DNA of 64,000 nt from Sanderia malayensis (Eukaryota; Cnidaria; Scyphozoa; Semaeostomeae; Pelagiidae): NCBI GenBank assembly GCA_013076295.1, contig RQOL01000532.1, positions 3,968,001 through 4,032,000 on the forward strand, written 5' to 3'. Of the stretch, positions 9,940 to 20,296 are shown piece after piece. How positions within the stretch are numbered: position 1 is the first letter of the stretch; each line of letters begins with the position of its first letter. Below the pieces are notes generated by a model. That model had not been told where the DNA came from, did no database searches, and saw only the letters and a list, made by a program, of their open reading frames with translations. Both the position numbers and the translations under genes were made by a program.

Positions 9940-11334
9940 AACATGTTACGTTGCAGAAGTAGAATGAATAATGCTAACATACCGTATGAAAGCAAGAGAC
10001 CGATATTGTTGCCAGCTAAAAGTAAGCTGTCCGAATTGATAATAAAGGAATATCACAGTAAGGTTATGCATAATGGAGTCAATGACACTTTGAATTTAGT
10101 AAGAGAGAAATATTGGGTAATCCGGGGGAGAGAAGTGACAAAGAAATTGATAAGAAATTGTACACTGTGCAAGAAATTCGAAGGTAGACCGTTTAAGACC
10201 AAGTTCAGCACAGATCTACCAGAATTTCGAGTAGACGACGGGCCTCCATTCAAAAACGTAGGAGTAGACTTTGCAGGACCGTTGATTGTAGAAAATAAAG
10301 GAGAAATGAAATGCTATGTGTGCTTGTTTACATGTGCAGCAACAAGAGCGGTGCACCTGGAGCTAGTAGAGTCACTAGATGTAGAGGCGTTTATTAGAGC
10401 ATTTAGAAGATTTACATCGCGAAGAGGTTTACCTCATTTAATGATAAGTGATAATGCTAAAACGTATAAGGCTGCGGCTAAGGAAATAAGGAAATTAAAG
10501 CGCTCTCCGAGATTAAGCGAATATTTGGAAAACAACCAAATAACATGGAAATTCATAATAGAGCTTGCCCCATGGCAAGGGGGCATGTGGGAAAGGCTGA
10601 TTAGAAGCGTAAAACGGTGTTTGAATAAGGTTATTGGCCAAGCCAACTTGACATATTACGAATTAAGTACACTTGTAACAGAAGTTGAGTCTGTAATTAA
10701 CGCACGACCACTGACATACATTGCAGACGACACGGATGGGATAACGTACGCCCTAACCCCTTCCCAATTGATCAATGGCAGGAACTTACAGTGTTTGCCA
10801 TCAGAAAATACAACGGAGATTTTGAGTACATACGAAAGCCTATCAAAAAGAGGACGATACCACCGAAGACTGTTGGCGCAATTCACCAACAAATGGAAGA
10901 AAGAATATTTAATGTCTCTTCTACAGGCTTTCAGACCACAAGGAGTGAGCAAGGAACCTGTTATAAATGTTAACGATATTGTTCTTCTTAGAAACGATCA
11001 GAAGAAAAGAAATTTCTGGAAATTAGCTAAAGTAATTAATCTGTTCAAAGGAAAAGATGGATCAGTCAGAGCAGCCAAGGTGCAGGTTGCATCAACAGAA
11101 GGTAAGAAGGTATTAAATCGAGCTTTGAAATTGTTAATACCACTAGAAATTCCTACTAACAACGCTAACGATCAAAACGGTAATAGCAATCTGCAGGAAT
11201 CTGTTACTTGTCAGCAAAGCAAACCAAAGGCAGCGCAAGCGCAAGGCAAGCCAGATACAGCATCTGGTAGGCCAAAACGATCGGCAGCAGTTATCGCAGA
11301 ACTAACCAGGAGGGACAACTTAAAGGCTTTTTAG
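9940..11334 (+). CDS. BEL-1 integrase and C-terminal domain (3' portion of pol)
   Basis: This continues BEL-1 pol after the Copia insertion. It begins with an H2C2-type region (LIIKEYHSKVMHNG, then CTLCKKFEG). The integrase core follows with Asp in DFAGPL (about 10267), Asp in SDNAKTYKAA (about 10447) and Glu in WQGGMWERLIRSVK (about 10572). The C-terminus has the BEL/Pao domain usually called DUF5641 (INVNDIVLLRNDQKKRNFWKLAKV), then a basic tail. No stop interrupts it. It has lost its own start and is joined to the Copia LTR, so it is unlikely to be made alone. Confidence 0.9.
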   Translation, partial: NMLRCRSRMNNANIPYESKRPILLPAKSKLSELIIKEYHSKVMHNGVNDTLNLVREKYWVIRGREVTKKLIRNCTLCKKFEGRPFKTKFSTDLPEFRVDDGPPFKNVGVDFAGPLIVENKGEMKCYVCLFTCAATRAVHLELVESLDVEAFIRAFRRFTSRRGLPHLMISDNAKTYKAAAKEIRKLKRSPRLSEYLENNQITWKFIIELAPWQGGMWERLIRSVKRCLNKVIGQANLTYYELSTLVTEVESVINARPLTYIADDTDGITYALTPSQLINGRNLQCLPSENTTEILSTYESLSKRGRYHRRLLAQFTNKWKKEYLMSLLQAFRPQGVSKEPVINVNDIVLLRNDQKKRNFWKLAKVINLFKGKDGSVRAAKVQVASTEGKKVLNRALKLLIPLEIPTNNANDQNGNSNLQESVTCQQSKPKAAQAQGKPDTASGRPKRSAAVIAELTRRDNLKAF

Positions 11335-11465
11335 TATTCGCAGTTAAAAGAACTTTTATTATATTTTCAACTTTGCATTTTAGATTATAGAGTATTATAT
11401 TATCTTGTAATTCGAAATATTTAGTCATATGATGTTGTTTAACGGCTTAAACAACCGGGGGAGTG

Positions 11466-11750
11466 TGTTGTAAAGGTTGTTGTTGTTGTTGTAGTAGTTA
11501 GAGAACGGATTTACGTAAACGATCACGTGGTATATCATATTTAACGGTAAATGTATAGAGAATTCAATAGATTAAGATTACGATTAAGACTAGACAAGAT
11601 AGGAAGCAGACTCTAACGAATAGAGATAGAGTCGTGAATGTACGATTATACAGATGGTTTAGTTCGAGATATAATGTTCTGTATATATTTATGAATAAAG
11701 AGTAAAAGACTTCAGTGTTATTTCTCCTGTTCCAAATCCTGAATACAACA
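11466..11750 (+). repeat. BEL-1 3' LTR (285 bp)
   Basis: It starts TGTTGTAAAGG and ends ATACAACA, the TG...CA form of an LTR, and follows a purine-rich tract containing CCGGGGGAGTG. The 5' partner is outside the window, so LTR identity cannot be measured. The flank at 11751 reads into BEL-2 gag. Confidence 0.8.
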
Positions 11751-11895
11751 GGTTATCACAAAACAGACATTTTGGTGTATTTCGTTCATCGTTATTGTTA
11801 AACTGCGTGCTACTTGCGATCAACGTTGAACTTGTAGTTGGCTGCGATTGAGTGTTTCGATACGTTTGTTCACGGCTTGAAAATCTGGCTGAATT
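11751..11895 (-). CDS. BEL-2 gag, continuation up to the first zinc knuckle
   Basis: It resumes after the hAT-like MITE; both sides of the junction read Asn-Ser-Ala because of the 8-bp duplication. The segment is Ser/Thr/Gln-rich and reaches TPKCLFCDN, the first CxxC of a knuckle, where the BEL-1 LTR at 11750 cuts it. No start of its own is expected. Confidence 0.7.
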
Positions 11896-12318
11896 CAGGG
11901 CCGCATTTAAGTCAGTTGGGGCCCTGGGCCCAAAATTGATTTGGGCCCCTTGAAATATGTAAAAAAAGAACGTGTCACGTGTCACGTGTATAGTCAGTAC
12001 CCTGCATTATTTTATTGCCATACTAACAACTTGCCAACGAAATAAAATTAAAAGAAAATCATGATTACTGGCTGATGGCGTCAAAATCAGTTTATGACAT
12101 CCAGCTTCAAGGTTCATGTATGATTTAGAGGATCACATACTGTTGAAAAATGAAGCAACTGTGTTGTTTGAAGACATTACTTCTCAATTCAAACACAAGA
12201 ATAAAATCAACAACAGTTCATAGGTTTTTCGAAATTTTGCTCGGGGCCCCCTAAATCTAAGAATCTTAGGGGGCCCCTGGGCCCGGGCCCAGTTGGCCCA
12301 TTGGTAAATGCGGCACTG
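11896..12318. mobile_element. hAT-like MITE (423 bp) in BEL-2 gag
   Basis: The ends are CAGGGCCGCATTTA and TAAATGCGGCACTG, flanked by the 8-bp duplication GCTGAATT (11888-11895 and 12319-12326). CAG-starting termini with 8-bp duplications are the hAT signature. Subterminal G/C tracts (GGGGCCCTGGGCCC and GGGGGCCCCTGGGCCC) form further inverted complementarity. It is non-coding. Confidence 0.85.
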
Positions 12319-13241
12319 GCTGAATTGCTATCGATCGAACTGAATGAACATTGTTCTCGTAATGTTAATTCTTCTCCAAAGTAGTTGAGTATGTCGTCTA
12401 ATTCCCATACATCAGAGGTTTTTCGACTGATAATTAAGCGTAGCTCGTTCGGAATCTTTGACATGATAACTGGAGAAAGAACTGTACCATAACTTTCTAT
12501 TGGAATTCCAATACTTCTTAAGCTTCTTACTGCTGTTTCTGTTTTATCAAAAAGTAAGCGTAATTTTTTCAGTTCAAACAATGAAGTTACCTTTGGCATT
12601 TCCATTATGTTTTCAATGTGTTTCGAAATTATAATCTGTTTATTTCCGAATCGTCTTTTTAGCAGCTCGAAAGCTTCGTCGTAGTTTTCTTCTGAAAGCG
12701 ATAGTCCTTTGATAGTTTCTGCGGCAGGACCAGATAGCAGACCTTGTAAATACTTCATTTTTTCCACTTTTGCTAAGTTTTGATTTCCGTCAATGCTTGA
12801 TTTGAAGCTTTCAGAAAACGAGATCCATTGCGTCGGGTCGCCATTAAACGTTAACATATTCAGCTTGGGAAGTTTGACTTGTGCTTCCTTCCGTGATTGA
12901 CTTTCCCAGTTGATGCGATGCGGCGATTCTGTTCGAGCTTTTAATATATTTTGAATGCGACAAATCGTTTCTGATACTTCTTCTTCAAATTCTTCGCGAT
13001 CTAGTATGTCTTTTTCGATATCATCATCTTTTTCTAAAGCGTTTATAATGTCGGCATCGAGTGTTTCAATGTCCTTCCTTTTTCTTTCTAGTGTGTTTTT
13101 GTAGGATTCTAATTTCGTTTGAACTTCGATGTCTGCTACTCGACCAGCTGGCGGTAGAAGACCATATACTTTAGCAATTGTGTTTTTAACAACAAGTTTG
13201 TGTCCATTTCTTGCGCGAATCTTTTTTGTAAGTTCTGCCAT
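12319..13241 (-). CDS. BEL-2 gag, N-terminal portion
   Basis: The frame starts MAELTKKIRARNGHKLV and runs about 307 residues to the MITE junction. It has a charged coiled-coil-like stretch (SYKNTLERKRKDIETLD), then the BEL gag core VKLPKLNMLTFNGDPTQW and LQGLLSGPAAETIKGLSLS. This closely parallels BEL-1 gag (GKFNGDVMRFQAFW, ALEGQAYKAIEGMDL), though the two are clearly different families. The frame reads into the MITE and stops at 12207; those last residues are transposon-encoded. The real continuation is at 11751-11895 in a compatible frame. Confidence 0.85.
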
Positions 13242-13277
13242 AATTTTTCAACTTTACAATCCCGGGTCACGGCACCA

Positions 13278-13644
13278 TGAAGTATTTTTTGTTAGGATTT
13301 GATGGTTTACGCAAAAGTAAACCATCCCTAATTGATTGGTTCCGTTGAAAAATTGCAGAATAATTGATGAACAATCATGTCTTTGATAAACAACAATTAA
13401 ACTAAAGATTCTTTAAAAACTACTTAAATCAAGTGAGCGGAAAAGTGCGAATTATGCGGATAAGCGAATGAACCCTCTCGTGCGATGCTCGATGACTCTA
13501 CTTCTAACTTATTTCTACTTGTCTTATTTAAAAATTGACTATTGTTCTTAGTGTTGACATTGTTAATCTCCTAAAACACACCCCTAATACTAAATTTATG
13601 CATCACAAAGGTTTTTACTGACAATCAACTACAAAATTACAACA
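13278..13644 (-). repeat. BEL-2 5' LTR (about 367 bp)
   Basis: On the plus strand it runs from TGAAGTATTTTTTG to ATTACAACA, so on the minus strand it begins TGTTGTAAT, like BEL-1's LTR start. The inner edge abuts a primer-binding site (13259-13277; minus strand TGGTGCCGTGACCCGGGAT) that has the form of a tRNA 3' end complement. The outer boundary is inferred from the TG...CA rule only. Confidence 0.6.
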
Positions 13645-13816
13645 AACCGTATTGAGCTTTGAACTTATCCCGGGCTGGGTGTTCTCGCGTGAAGGCCAGG
13701 CCCTCTGTGATCTGTGGTTTTGTTTCAGCGTGGCGACCATCGGATACGGACACGCGAGAAAACAAAGGTTGGAAAAATTGTTTCAGCTGATAAATGCTGA
13801 AAAAGCCAATGCTATT

Positions 13817-16800
13817 ATGAGGCAAATTGCATGTTTATGCCACAAGACAATCGTTCGTGATTCTTGCCTGTCATGGGTGGCTCTCGTAGCATCCATATTC
13901 GTACTATGTTGCAACCTTGGCTTCTTATGGTCGTTCAGTCTTTTCTACAATGCTCTGCTCACCGAATACAAAACATCGAAAGAAAATGCGGGTATTTAAA
14001 GAAACGTTTTATTCAACTTAATTATATATATATAATCACGAATAGCTTTGTCTTTGCTTGACCATGATTAACAGATAATTTATCATAAGTTTATCAAACA
14101 GTCCTAATTATCCAAGGCAAATCTCTTTGTTCTCATGCAATAGGTTAATTTTTAAATCTTGAGTACATAGGTGTTTCAAATTTCAAAACATCAACCGTAA
14201 TGTTTGTCATTCAAAATACGAAGAGTGTCAGCGATTAGAAAACGACATGCTTGATTTTCAAACATTGCGTTGCTTGCAGGCAGACCAGTCGATAGCCAGC
14301 TCAGGCCCTGGGGCTATAAGCAAACAAGTGACTGTTTAAAAATTGGCTTGCTCAGCAAAACTTTTCGCAGCCCCTTCTTGAGACCCGGGACTTACCCCGA
14401 CTACCCCCCCCCCCCCTCTCGACGGTGCTGCTTGCGGGAGCACCCACTACTGTGCAAATGCTCCCGCAAAATTGCCCTGCATAGTTCACAACAATGCACT
14501 TCGCTTTGATACGATCTTACGATAGTAGTAATTAAAAGCGGTGAAAATGATCAGGTAGCTTTGTGATATGATCACAGGGCTACAAGGTCGTATGGTTGCT
14601 CGTCAGTACCCCACATTATTTTTTATTGGCTAATAAAGCTATACATTCGAATGCGATGATTCTGAATCCGTTTATATTTTTGTGATATGACAAGTAGTTT
14701 TTGAGATACAAGGCAAAGAGTGCCATTTTCTTGGTTAGCTTTTAGGACTGGGATCTACCTACTATGGCGTCATAGTAGGAATCCCATTTATTCCGTACTG
14801 AAGCAACAAATTTGACGTCGATTTTCTCTCATGCAATGGAAAAAATTCTATTGACGCATCATCAATGAAATAAGTTAAACAACAGAGCTCACAAGATTTT
14901 TCCTCTCAGTGATTTTTTTACTTCTCTATTTCTATATTTTGTAGCTGACAATCTGACAGCAAATTTATTGAGACGGAATGGTGTTAAACCAGGATGTTCT
15001 GTAATACAATAATTTATCCAACATCCCTCAATAACTTCGCGGTTAGAAAATGCCAATAAAATCAACGTTTGGCAATGTCTGTGTGATTTTCAATCCTTTC
15101 AGCGACCCTCAACGACCCTCAAAGACTATTTGGAAACCACGCTTTTCACCGACAATCGTAATCGAAATACTAACACCTCTATACTAACGTCTTTTCTCGC
15201 TTATTACCGTGGCTGATTTGGAAAAAATGCCGCGTTTTTTGGAACAGCGCGGTGAAAACGCGGTGAAATGTGCGGCCGCACTTTGTAATGTGCGGCCGCA
15301 TCTTTAATGTACGGCCGCACATTTCACCGCGTTTTTCACCGCGTTTTTCACCGCGCTTTTCACCGCGCTTTTCACCGCGTACTAGAAAATTATAGTTCCC
15401 CATTCCAGTCCGTAATTTACTAATGCTGGTCTGTAATATTGATCATATGTATTGTGCGGCCGCATGTTGCAACATATAGCATATGAAAACTTAGTCCTAG
15501 GCCCACCTAGTATCGTCCATATTCAAAACAAAGAGAAATTACCTTTGAAAAGTTGCTGTTTGTGTGAGAAGATGGACTAGCTTTAAAATAAAATCTTGAT
15601 CTAAGTAGTTGACCGTCTTGTATGAGTATATCTGAGCTAGATACTAGATATTTACGAAGCGTTTATATATCATAAGGTGACTACGGATTAATTTGCGTGC
15701 CTTTTTCAGTTCCTATTTCTACTTATTTATTTATGTCATTCATGGGCCTGACATTTGCTTCATCGCGTTCACGTTCGCGTTCTCCTGCCATTTTCTTTTC
15801 CCACGAGGCCACGAGGAACGCTGGGTGCAACTGTATTTGTGCTTGGTTTTTGCAGGGCTGCAATTTACTGACTGGGTGTAACATGAAACTCCCATTGAAA
15901 TACCCAATTAAAGTCATTTTGAGGATCAAAAAAGTGGTTTTGCGAGAAAAATCATTTTGCAATAAAACAGCCGCCATTCTGATAACAACGCGGCAAAAAG
16001 CGCGGTGAAATATGCGGCCGCACATTGTAAAGTGAGGCTTTACATGCCACAGCGTTAATGATAAAAAAGCGGTGAAATGTGCGGTGAAATGGCGCGGCAT
16101 TTTTTCCAAATCAGCCACGGTAGCTTATCCATCCTGTCTGTAGATAACCTCTAAAAATCATCTTGTCATCTTCTTTCCTCTGATATTAGCACGCGATTCT
16201 ATTTTTGATTATTAGTTTTATGTACATAGATGAATTAGTTCAGTTAGATCATAGTTCAGATCACACAACGCACACGAATATTTTCTTGCTTGCAACTCTC
16301 AAGCAAAGACACGCGAATTCCTGCCTTCTTATTAGTAACAAAGGTTGTTCCACGAGCAGTAACCGTGATACTAAACAACCATCAATTTCAGTTCAATGGC
16401 GAGATTTGTGCACATTAACAAGGGATTTTGTTGCACATTTTCTACGCTTGCTGTACTGTAGAAAAGTAGCATCGTTTCAAATTTCTTTAATCACAAAAGT
16501 TTAAAATGAAAAACACGGATATGGCCTGCATTATATTATTGAATTTTGATACACTTTTACTTCATCAGATAAACAACAGAAAGATAATAGTTAAGATCCA
16601 GTTAATTGGCCAGAAAATTCTCTGTCAACATTTCTTTTCTCGCTCACATCTCTTTCATCGCTCTCAGTGAAAGAGTTCTCAGCCAAATAGGATCAAATGC
16701 ATCAGATTCTCCTTCATCGGTATCACTATCACCAGTCTGGTCTGGTTTACTCCACGATACGATCAATTCAATCCTGTCTTCGCCAAGTACTGTCTGAGCA

Positions 16801-19800
16801 CAATGAGCAGCCACCAAATGAGAATTTAGTAACTTCTCCCCACAGTTGCAAGCTAATCACGAAACCGCACATAATTACTATGAAGAAGATATGTTCCTGC
16901 GTTTTTGCATCTTTGTTTAATAAGTGTGAATCTAAAATTAAGGAACTGTTAAGGAACTCTAATACTACAATTTTATCAGGTCCCAAACAAGGACCTTTAG
17001 GAACTAGGCCATAAGGTAGGTTCGTTATAAAAAAAGCTTTTTTGATTTAAGTTGCAGTTTGCTTCAATACTTCATACTTCATCGATGTTTTGGTCTTTGC
17101 GCATGACTGAAGGCGTGCTAACTTGCGACGCGAGCACTTAGGCCTTACATTGTGTACATCTTGACCTTACTTTTGCTTCAAAGTAAGGACCTTTGATCTA
17201 AACTAAGGATTGAGACGTCACATTTTCACAACTTCTATAGCCTAGAACTTACCACACTATATATAAGTGTGATTGGATGGCCTAACGATAGGGCGTCGGC
17301 GTGAGAGGCAGAAGGTCGTGGGGCTCGAACCCCACCCAGTCGCCATGCTGGTCAATATGCTGTGGTGGCAGCACAGAATGTTAAATGGGAGGCCAGCTTT
17401 CGGGCGAACAAAATCTTCAATTGACTTCAGATTCTCGAGATTTAGACTTCATCTAATATGTACTCGCAAGAGCTCATGGTGGGGCAATACCCAAGAGTCT
17501 AGGATGTTGCAAAGATACGGACTTTGTGAACATGACTGCGTTATGTTATTATGTTGCATTACGCGAGCCAATCACACTCTACGATAAACCTTCCCACCCT
17601 GATTGGCTAAAACTGAACTGCAATAGGGGACAAACGTTTTGAGAAACTTACGACTTTTACAAGTTCTGTACGTGTCTTTCATCCCCGCCTTCACAAATGC
17701 TGTCCCTAGAAGCGATCTTATGCAATATTGACAACATGTTTTTAGTGCGAGTAGAGGTTGAACATGGCCCAAAAATGAGCTTGCGGGTTGGATAGCCTGT
17801 TTTTCAAAAATGAAGCTATGGGTAGCCTGTTTTTCGTAATTTTACAAGTGTCCTAAATGCTTTTGTCCTTATTGTTCTCTTCTGTTACAATTTGATTGGA
17901 TGTGTGTGGAGCTGCAATTGATGCCATTGAATGCTCAACGGGCCATGGTGCGTATTGGGCTAAAAAGCATGAAGCGCCAAGCAAGCGTCCAACACTTGTA
18001 TTCCTTGTAGTTTTACCGTCGTTATTTCAAATTCCTAATCCTATGCAACAGCAAGAATCAAAGCTTTATCGATTTGTAATTTTGTTTTTTTTTCACAATT
18101 GCATAGGACTTCTAACTGGTGGTACTGCTTTGCTACAGATACCCTTAACGCAACTATTGGTTTACCTGTTGACCAATCACAGCATTCAAAGAACGTGGCA
18201 AATCTACGCTGCTGTTTCAACAAGCATTTGTCTGTTCTGCTCTGTCGTCTTTTTCCCGCCAGCAGATTGTCTGGAAGAGGCTGCTCCTGATTCGAAGAGA
18301 GGCAGCTGGAGGGAATACACGTCATTATTTAAAAAGAAAGTGTTTTGTCTGTGGTTAGTTATTATAGTCATCTTAGGGCTGGAGACGGGCATAGCAAATA
18401 TCCATCAGGTATGCAAACATTTTAATCAACTCCTGTCTCGTTACCAGGGTGTCTCGTTTCCAAAACCAATTTCTCAAGTCAAGTCTTTTTATTTTTTTCA
18501 ATTTCAAAATGTCTCATTTAAGTCACACTACGCGTTTCTGTCTGGGATTCTCCTTTTCATAAACTTAAGCTCAAGTGTGATAAGTCCTGATTCCCGGATG
18601 TTTGGCCTGAGCTTCGCGCCTCGCCTCGCTTCCAGAACTGTAAATTTCTCAAGTTTGAGTTCTGTGTCCATATGGACATATTGAGAAAAGAGGGTATTTT
18701 CTTTCGTTCACAGTTAGCAGCAATCATGAGTCGTAACATCGTGAGTAAGAGCAAGACGTTGTGAAATGCAAAGGCGAACAGGCAGATTAAGTGTTTTAGA
18801 ATTCATCTATCTTCTTCATACAGGTTCAGGTTGCTGTTGAGAGAGGCATACCAGAGCAGAAGGCTAGACAGTTTCCCTTCTATGCAGCCATTAGCTCCGG
18901 CATCGGTCGTATTTTAATTGGATTGCTATTTGATGTAAAAAGATTGGACAAAGTTTACGCTTACCAGTGCATTCTCATCGTCCAAGGCGTTACTGCATTG
19001 GTTAGCATCTACGCAAAGACTCCTGCTGAATTCACGGCTTTCATTTTCATATTCTCAGTAACAGACGGTGCACAACAGACCGGTAAATACCCCATGATGC
19101 GAGTTCTGGTGGACATCAATAAACAGAGTGAAGCAATTTCAGTGGAGCTTATACTATCATCGATTACAATTTTGCTCGGTTCGCCTTTTGTTGGTAGGCC
19201 AACTAAACAGTAATTCTTTCCTACCATCACGTGATTTAATATAGTACTCCTTCTAATTTGCGACACTCTTTGATTTAAAAATCAGACTACACACTACAAC
19301 CGACTACACATCAATTTGGGACATGTCACAGACCCACAAGTGCGTCAACTCCAGAAAAACTGCCTTTGTGCACTTCTGGACACTTTGATCTTAACCCATT
19401 GTTGATTCTCCGACCGTTCCCCGGTCGCTCCCTGGTTATTTCGTTCCGTGGTCATTCACCGTTCCTACTTTTAGTAGTAGACCACCGATAATGATTGACA
19501 TATGCTGTCAATACATCAGTGAGAGAGATTGAAAATTATCTGGTTCTTATAAAAAAAATGTGTACTGGATTTCATTGCTTGGTTTGCATAAAAATTGAAA
19601 CAAAAGTTAAGGGTCATTTTCGATTTTTCATACTTCAGGGTCATAGTTCCATACCAAATTCATTGGCTAAATTAACTTGAACTAAAATGAATGACTTGTG
19701 AAATCTGTGGTTTGAAAGATTAATTCTGTTTATTTATGCAGGATTTATTGTGGATGAAACAAAGAACTACAATGCATTCTTTTACGTCATTGGCATGCCC

Positions 19801-19938
19801 CTACTTGTATCATGTTTTCTTCTATTCGGCATGAGATGTTTGAAAGAGTTCAAGATTTCGCAGGTTGTTAAAAAGGAACAAATTCAGTATGAAATTAACG
19901 ACGTCTTATTGAATAAATGCAAGGAAACAAATGTCTGA
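13817..19938 (+). CDS. Transporter gene A: SLC16/monocarboxylate-transporter-like, no visible exon 2
   Basis: Coding exons are 13817-13991, 18107-18408, 18824-19193 and 19742-19938, joining in frame to about 347 residues. Exon 1 (from MRQIACLCHKTIVRDSCLSW) gives transmembrane segment 1. The array's third exon gives GLLTGGTALLQIPLTQLL, the fourth gives FPFYAAISSGIGRILIGLLFD with an MFS-type GRxxxGxxxD pattern, and the last gives IVDETKNYNAFFYVIGMP and a cytoplasmic tail. Every neighbour has an 89-residue exon 2 carrying the WIGSI and YFDKR motifs; I find none in 13992-18106. Exon 2 is phase 1-1, so its loss keeps the frame. The product would lack about three membrane segments, so this may be a decaying gene, or the exon may be too diverged to see. 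It is the most diverged member of the array. Confidence 0.65.
14270..14470 (+). repeat. Dispersed repeat, related to 63299-63592
   Basis: The segment from GGCCCTGGGGCTATAAGCAA through the poly-C tract and TCGACGGTGCTGC matches, in inverted orientation, the sequence around 63400-63545 near the end of the window. It lies in intron 1 of gene A. No coding or RNA feature is seen; a MITE family is likely. Confidence 0.6.
15205..16122. mobile_element. 918-bp inverted-repeat element, intron 1 of gene A
   Basis: The ends are inverted copies of about 30 bp (TACCGTGGCTGATTTGG at the left, the complement ending at 16122), flanked by GCTTAT at 15199-15204 and 16123-16128. Subterminal regions carry repeated GCGGTGAAA and TGCGGCCGCA blocks in both orientations. 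No transposase is visible. Its end sequence and 6-bp duplication resemble those of the foldback at 7490-9035. Confidence 0.82.
17272..17515 (+). repeat. tRNA-derived SINE, copy 1 (diverged)
   Basis: The tRNA-like head has an A-box-like GGCCTAACGATAGGGCG and a B box GGCTCGAACCCC near 17324. Next comes the family body (GCCAGCTTTCGGGC) and a tail block around 17440-17475 (GACTTCATCTAATATGTACT) shared exactly with the copy at 54144-54487. The body is more degraded than in the other two copies. It lies in intron 1 of gene A. Confidence 0.75.
19324..19412 (-). repeat. Fragment of the 332-bp LTR family, inverted
   Basis: It starts TGTCACAGACCC and contains AAACTGCCTTTGTGCACTTC and TTTTGATCTTAACCCAT-like sequence. 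This is the reverse complement of the 3' end of the LTRs at 59135-59466 and 60636-60967, with several changes. It lies in intron 4 of gene A (numbered to match the five-exon plan). Confidence 0.7.
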
Positions 19939-20139
19939 AAGAAATATTGATTGTTTAAACAGTTCCTCATTCTTTCCCGCCCCCCATTCCCATAATCTTT
20001 CTTCACATTTTTGGCATCTTCCCCTATCCCCTTATTACATACGATTACAGATATATATAACGCATTTTGTGACTGCGTGATCCGCCATTATACCAACATT
20101 ATACATAATAGAGGCCAACGAGAAGGCGGGATCGTTCTG

Positions 20140-20220
20140 AAAATCCATGACCGTGAACTTCAAAGAATACCGACACGAGCCAAGCCTCCTGTATTTTTTC
20201 TCTGTGTTGATTCTGTGTTT
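20140..20220 (-). repeat. MITE relic next to gene B start
   Basis: The sequence AAAATCCATGACCGTGAACTTC...ACCGACACGAG...CTGTATT corresponds to one end of the complete MITE at 62277-62701 in inverted orientation. It lies 75-155 bp upstream of gene B's ATG, so part of gene B's 5' leader or promoter seems to be transposon-derived. Confidence 0.6.
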
Positions 20221-20296
20221 CATTACAGCAAAGAGGTGCTGTGTTTGTGTAGGCCGTGCAGACCGGTTTGTGAGAGTAGCAGTGGAAGCAATGAAG

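Larger units (their letters stand above)
1..11750 (+). mobile_element. BEL/Pao LTR retrotransposon BEL-1, 5' end off window, split by Copia
   Basis: A plus-strand BEL/Pao element enters the window already inside gag and ends with a 3' LTR at 11466-11750. The order is gag, zinc knuckles, protease, reverse transcriptase, RNase H, then integrase, as in BEL/Pao. The Copia element at 3853-9934 separates RNase H from integrase; AAGCA flanks it at 3848-3852 and 9935-9939. The reading frame is open on both sides and in register once the insertion and one AAGCA are discounted, so BEL-1 was probably coding-competent when hit. A purine-rich tract (about 11454-11465) precedes the 3' LTR. The element sits inside the minus-strand BEL-2 gag. 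Confidence 0.9.
11751..13644 (-). mobile_element. BEL/Pao retrotransposon BEL-2, 5' part only
   Basis: Reading on the minus strand, a 5' LTR (13278-13644) is followed by a primer-binding site (13259-13277) and a gag frame from the ATG at 13241. Gag stops abruptly at 11751, where the BEL-1 LTR begins, inside a CxxC zinc knuckle (KCLFCDN). The rest of BEL-2 must lie beyond BEL-1, before base 1. A hAT-like MITE also interrupts gag at 11896-12318. Confidence 0.8.

Noticed and set aside
15179..15403. Minus-strand frame with repeated Gly-Glu-Lys-Arg
   Set aside because: It is produced by repeated GCGGTGAAA-type blocks at the end of the 918-bp element.
17272..17345. tRNA gene
   Set aside because: It has A-box and B-box-like motifs, but the acceptor stem does not pair and the sequence continues as a dispersed family with the copies at 27716 and 54144; it is a SINE.
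17268..17578. 10-bp inverted pair GTGTGATTGG / CCAATCACAC flanking SINE copy 1
   Set aside because: It is inverted rather than direct, so it is not a SINE target duplication, and no family support is visible in the window.
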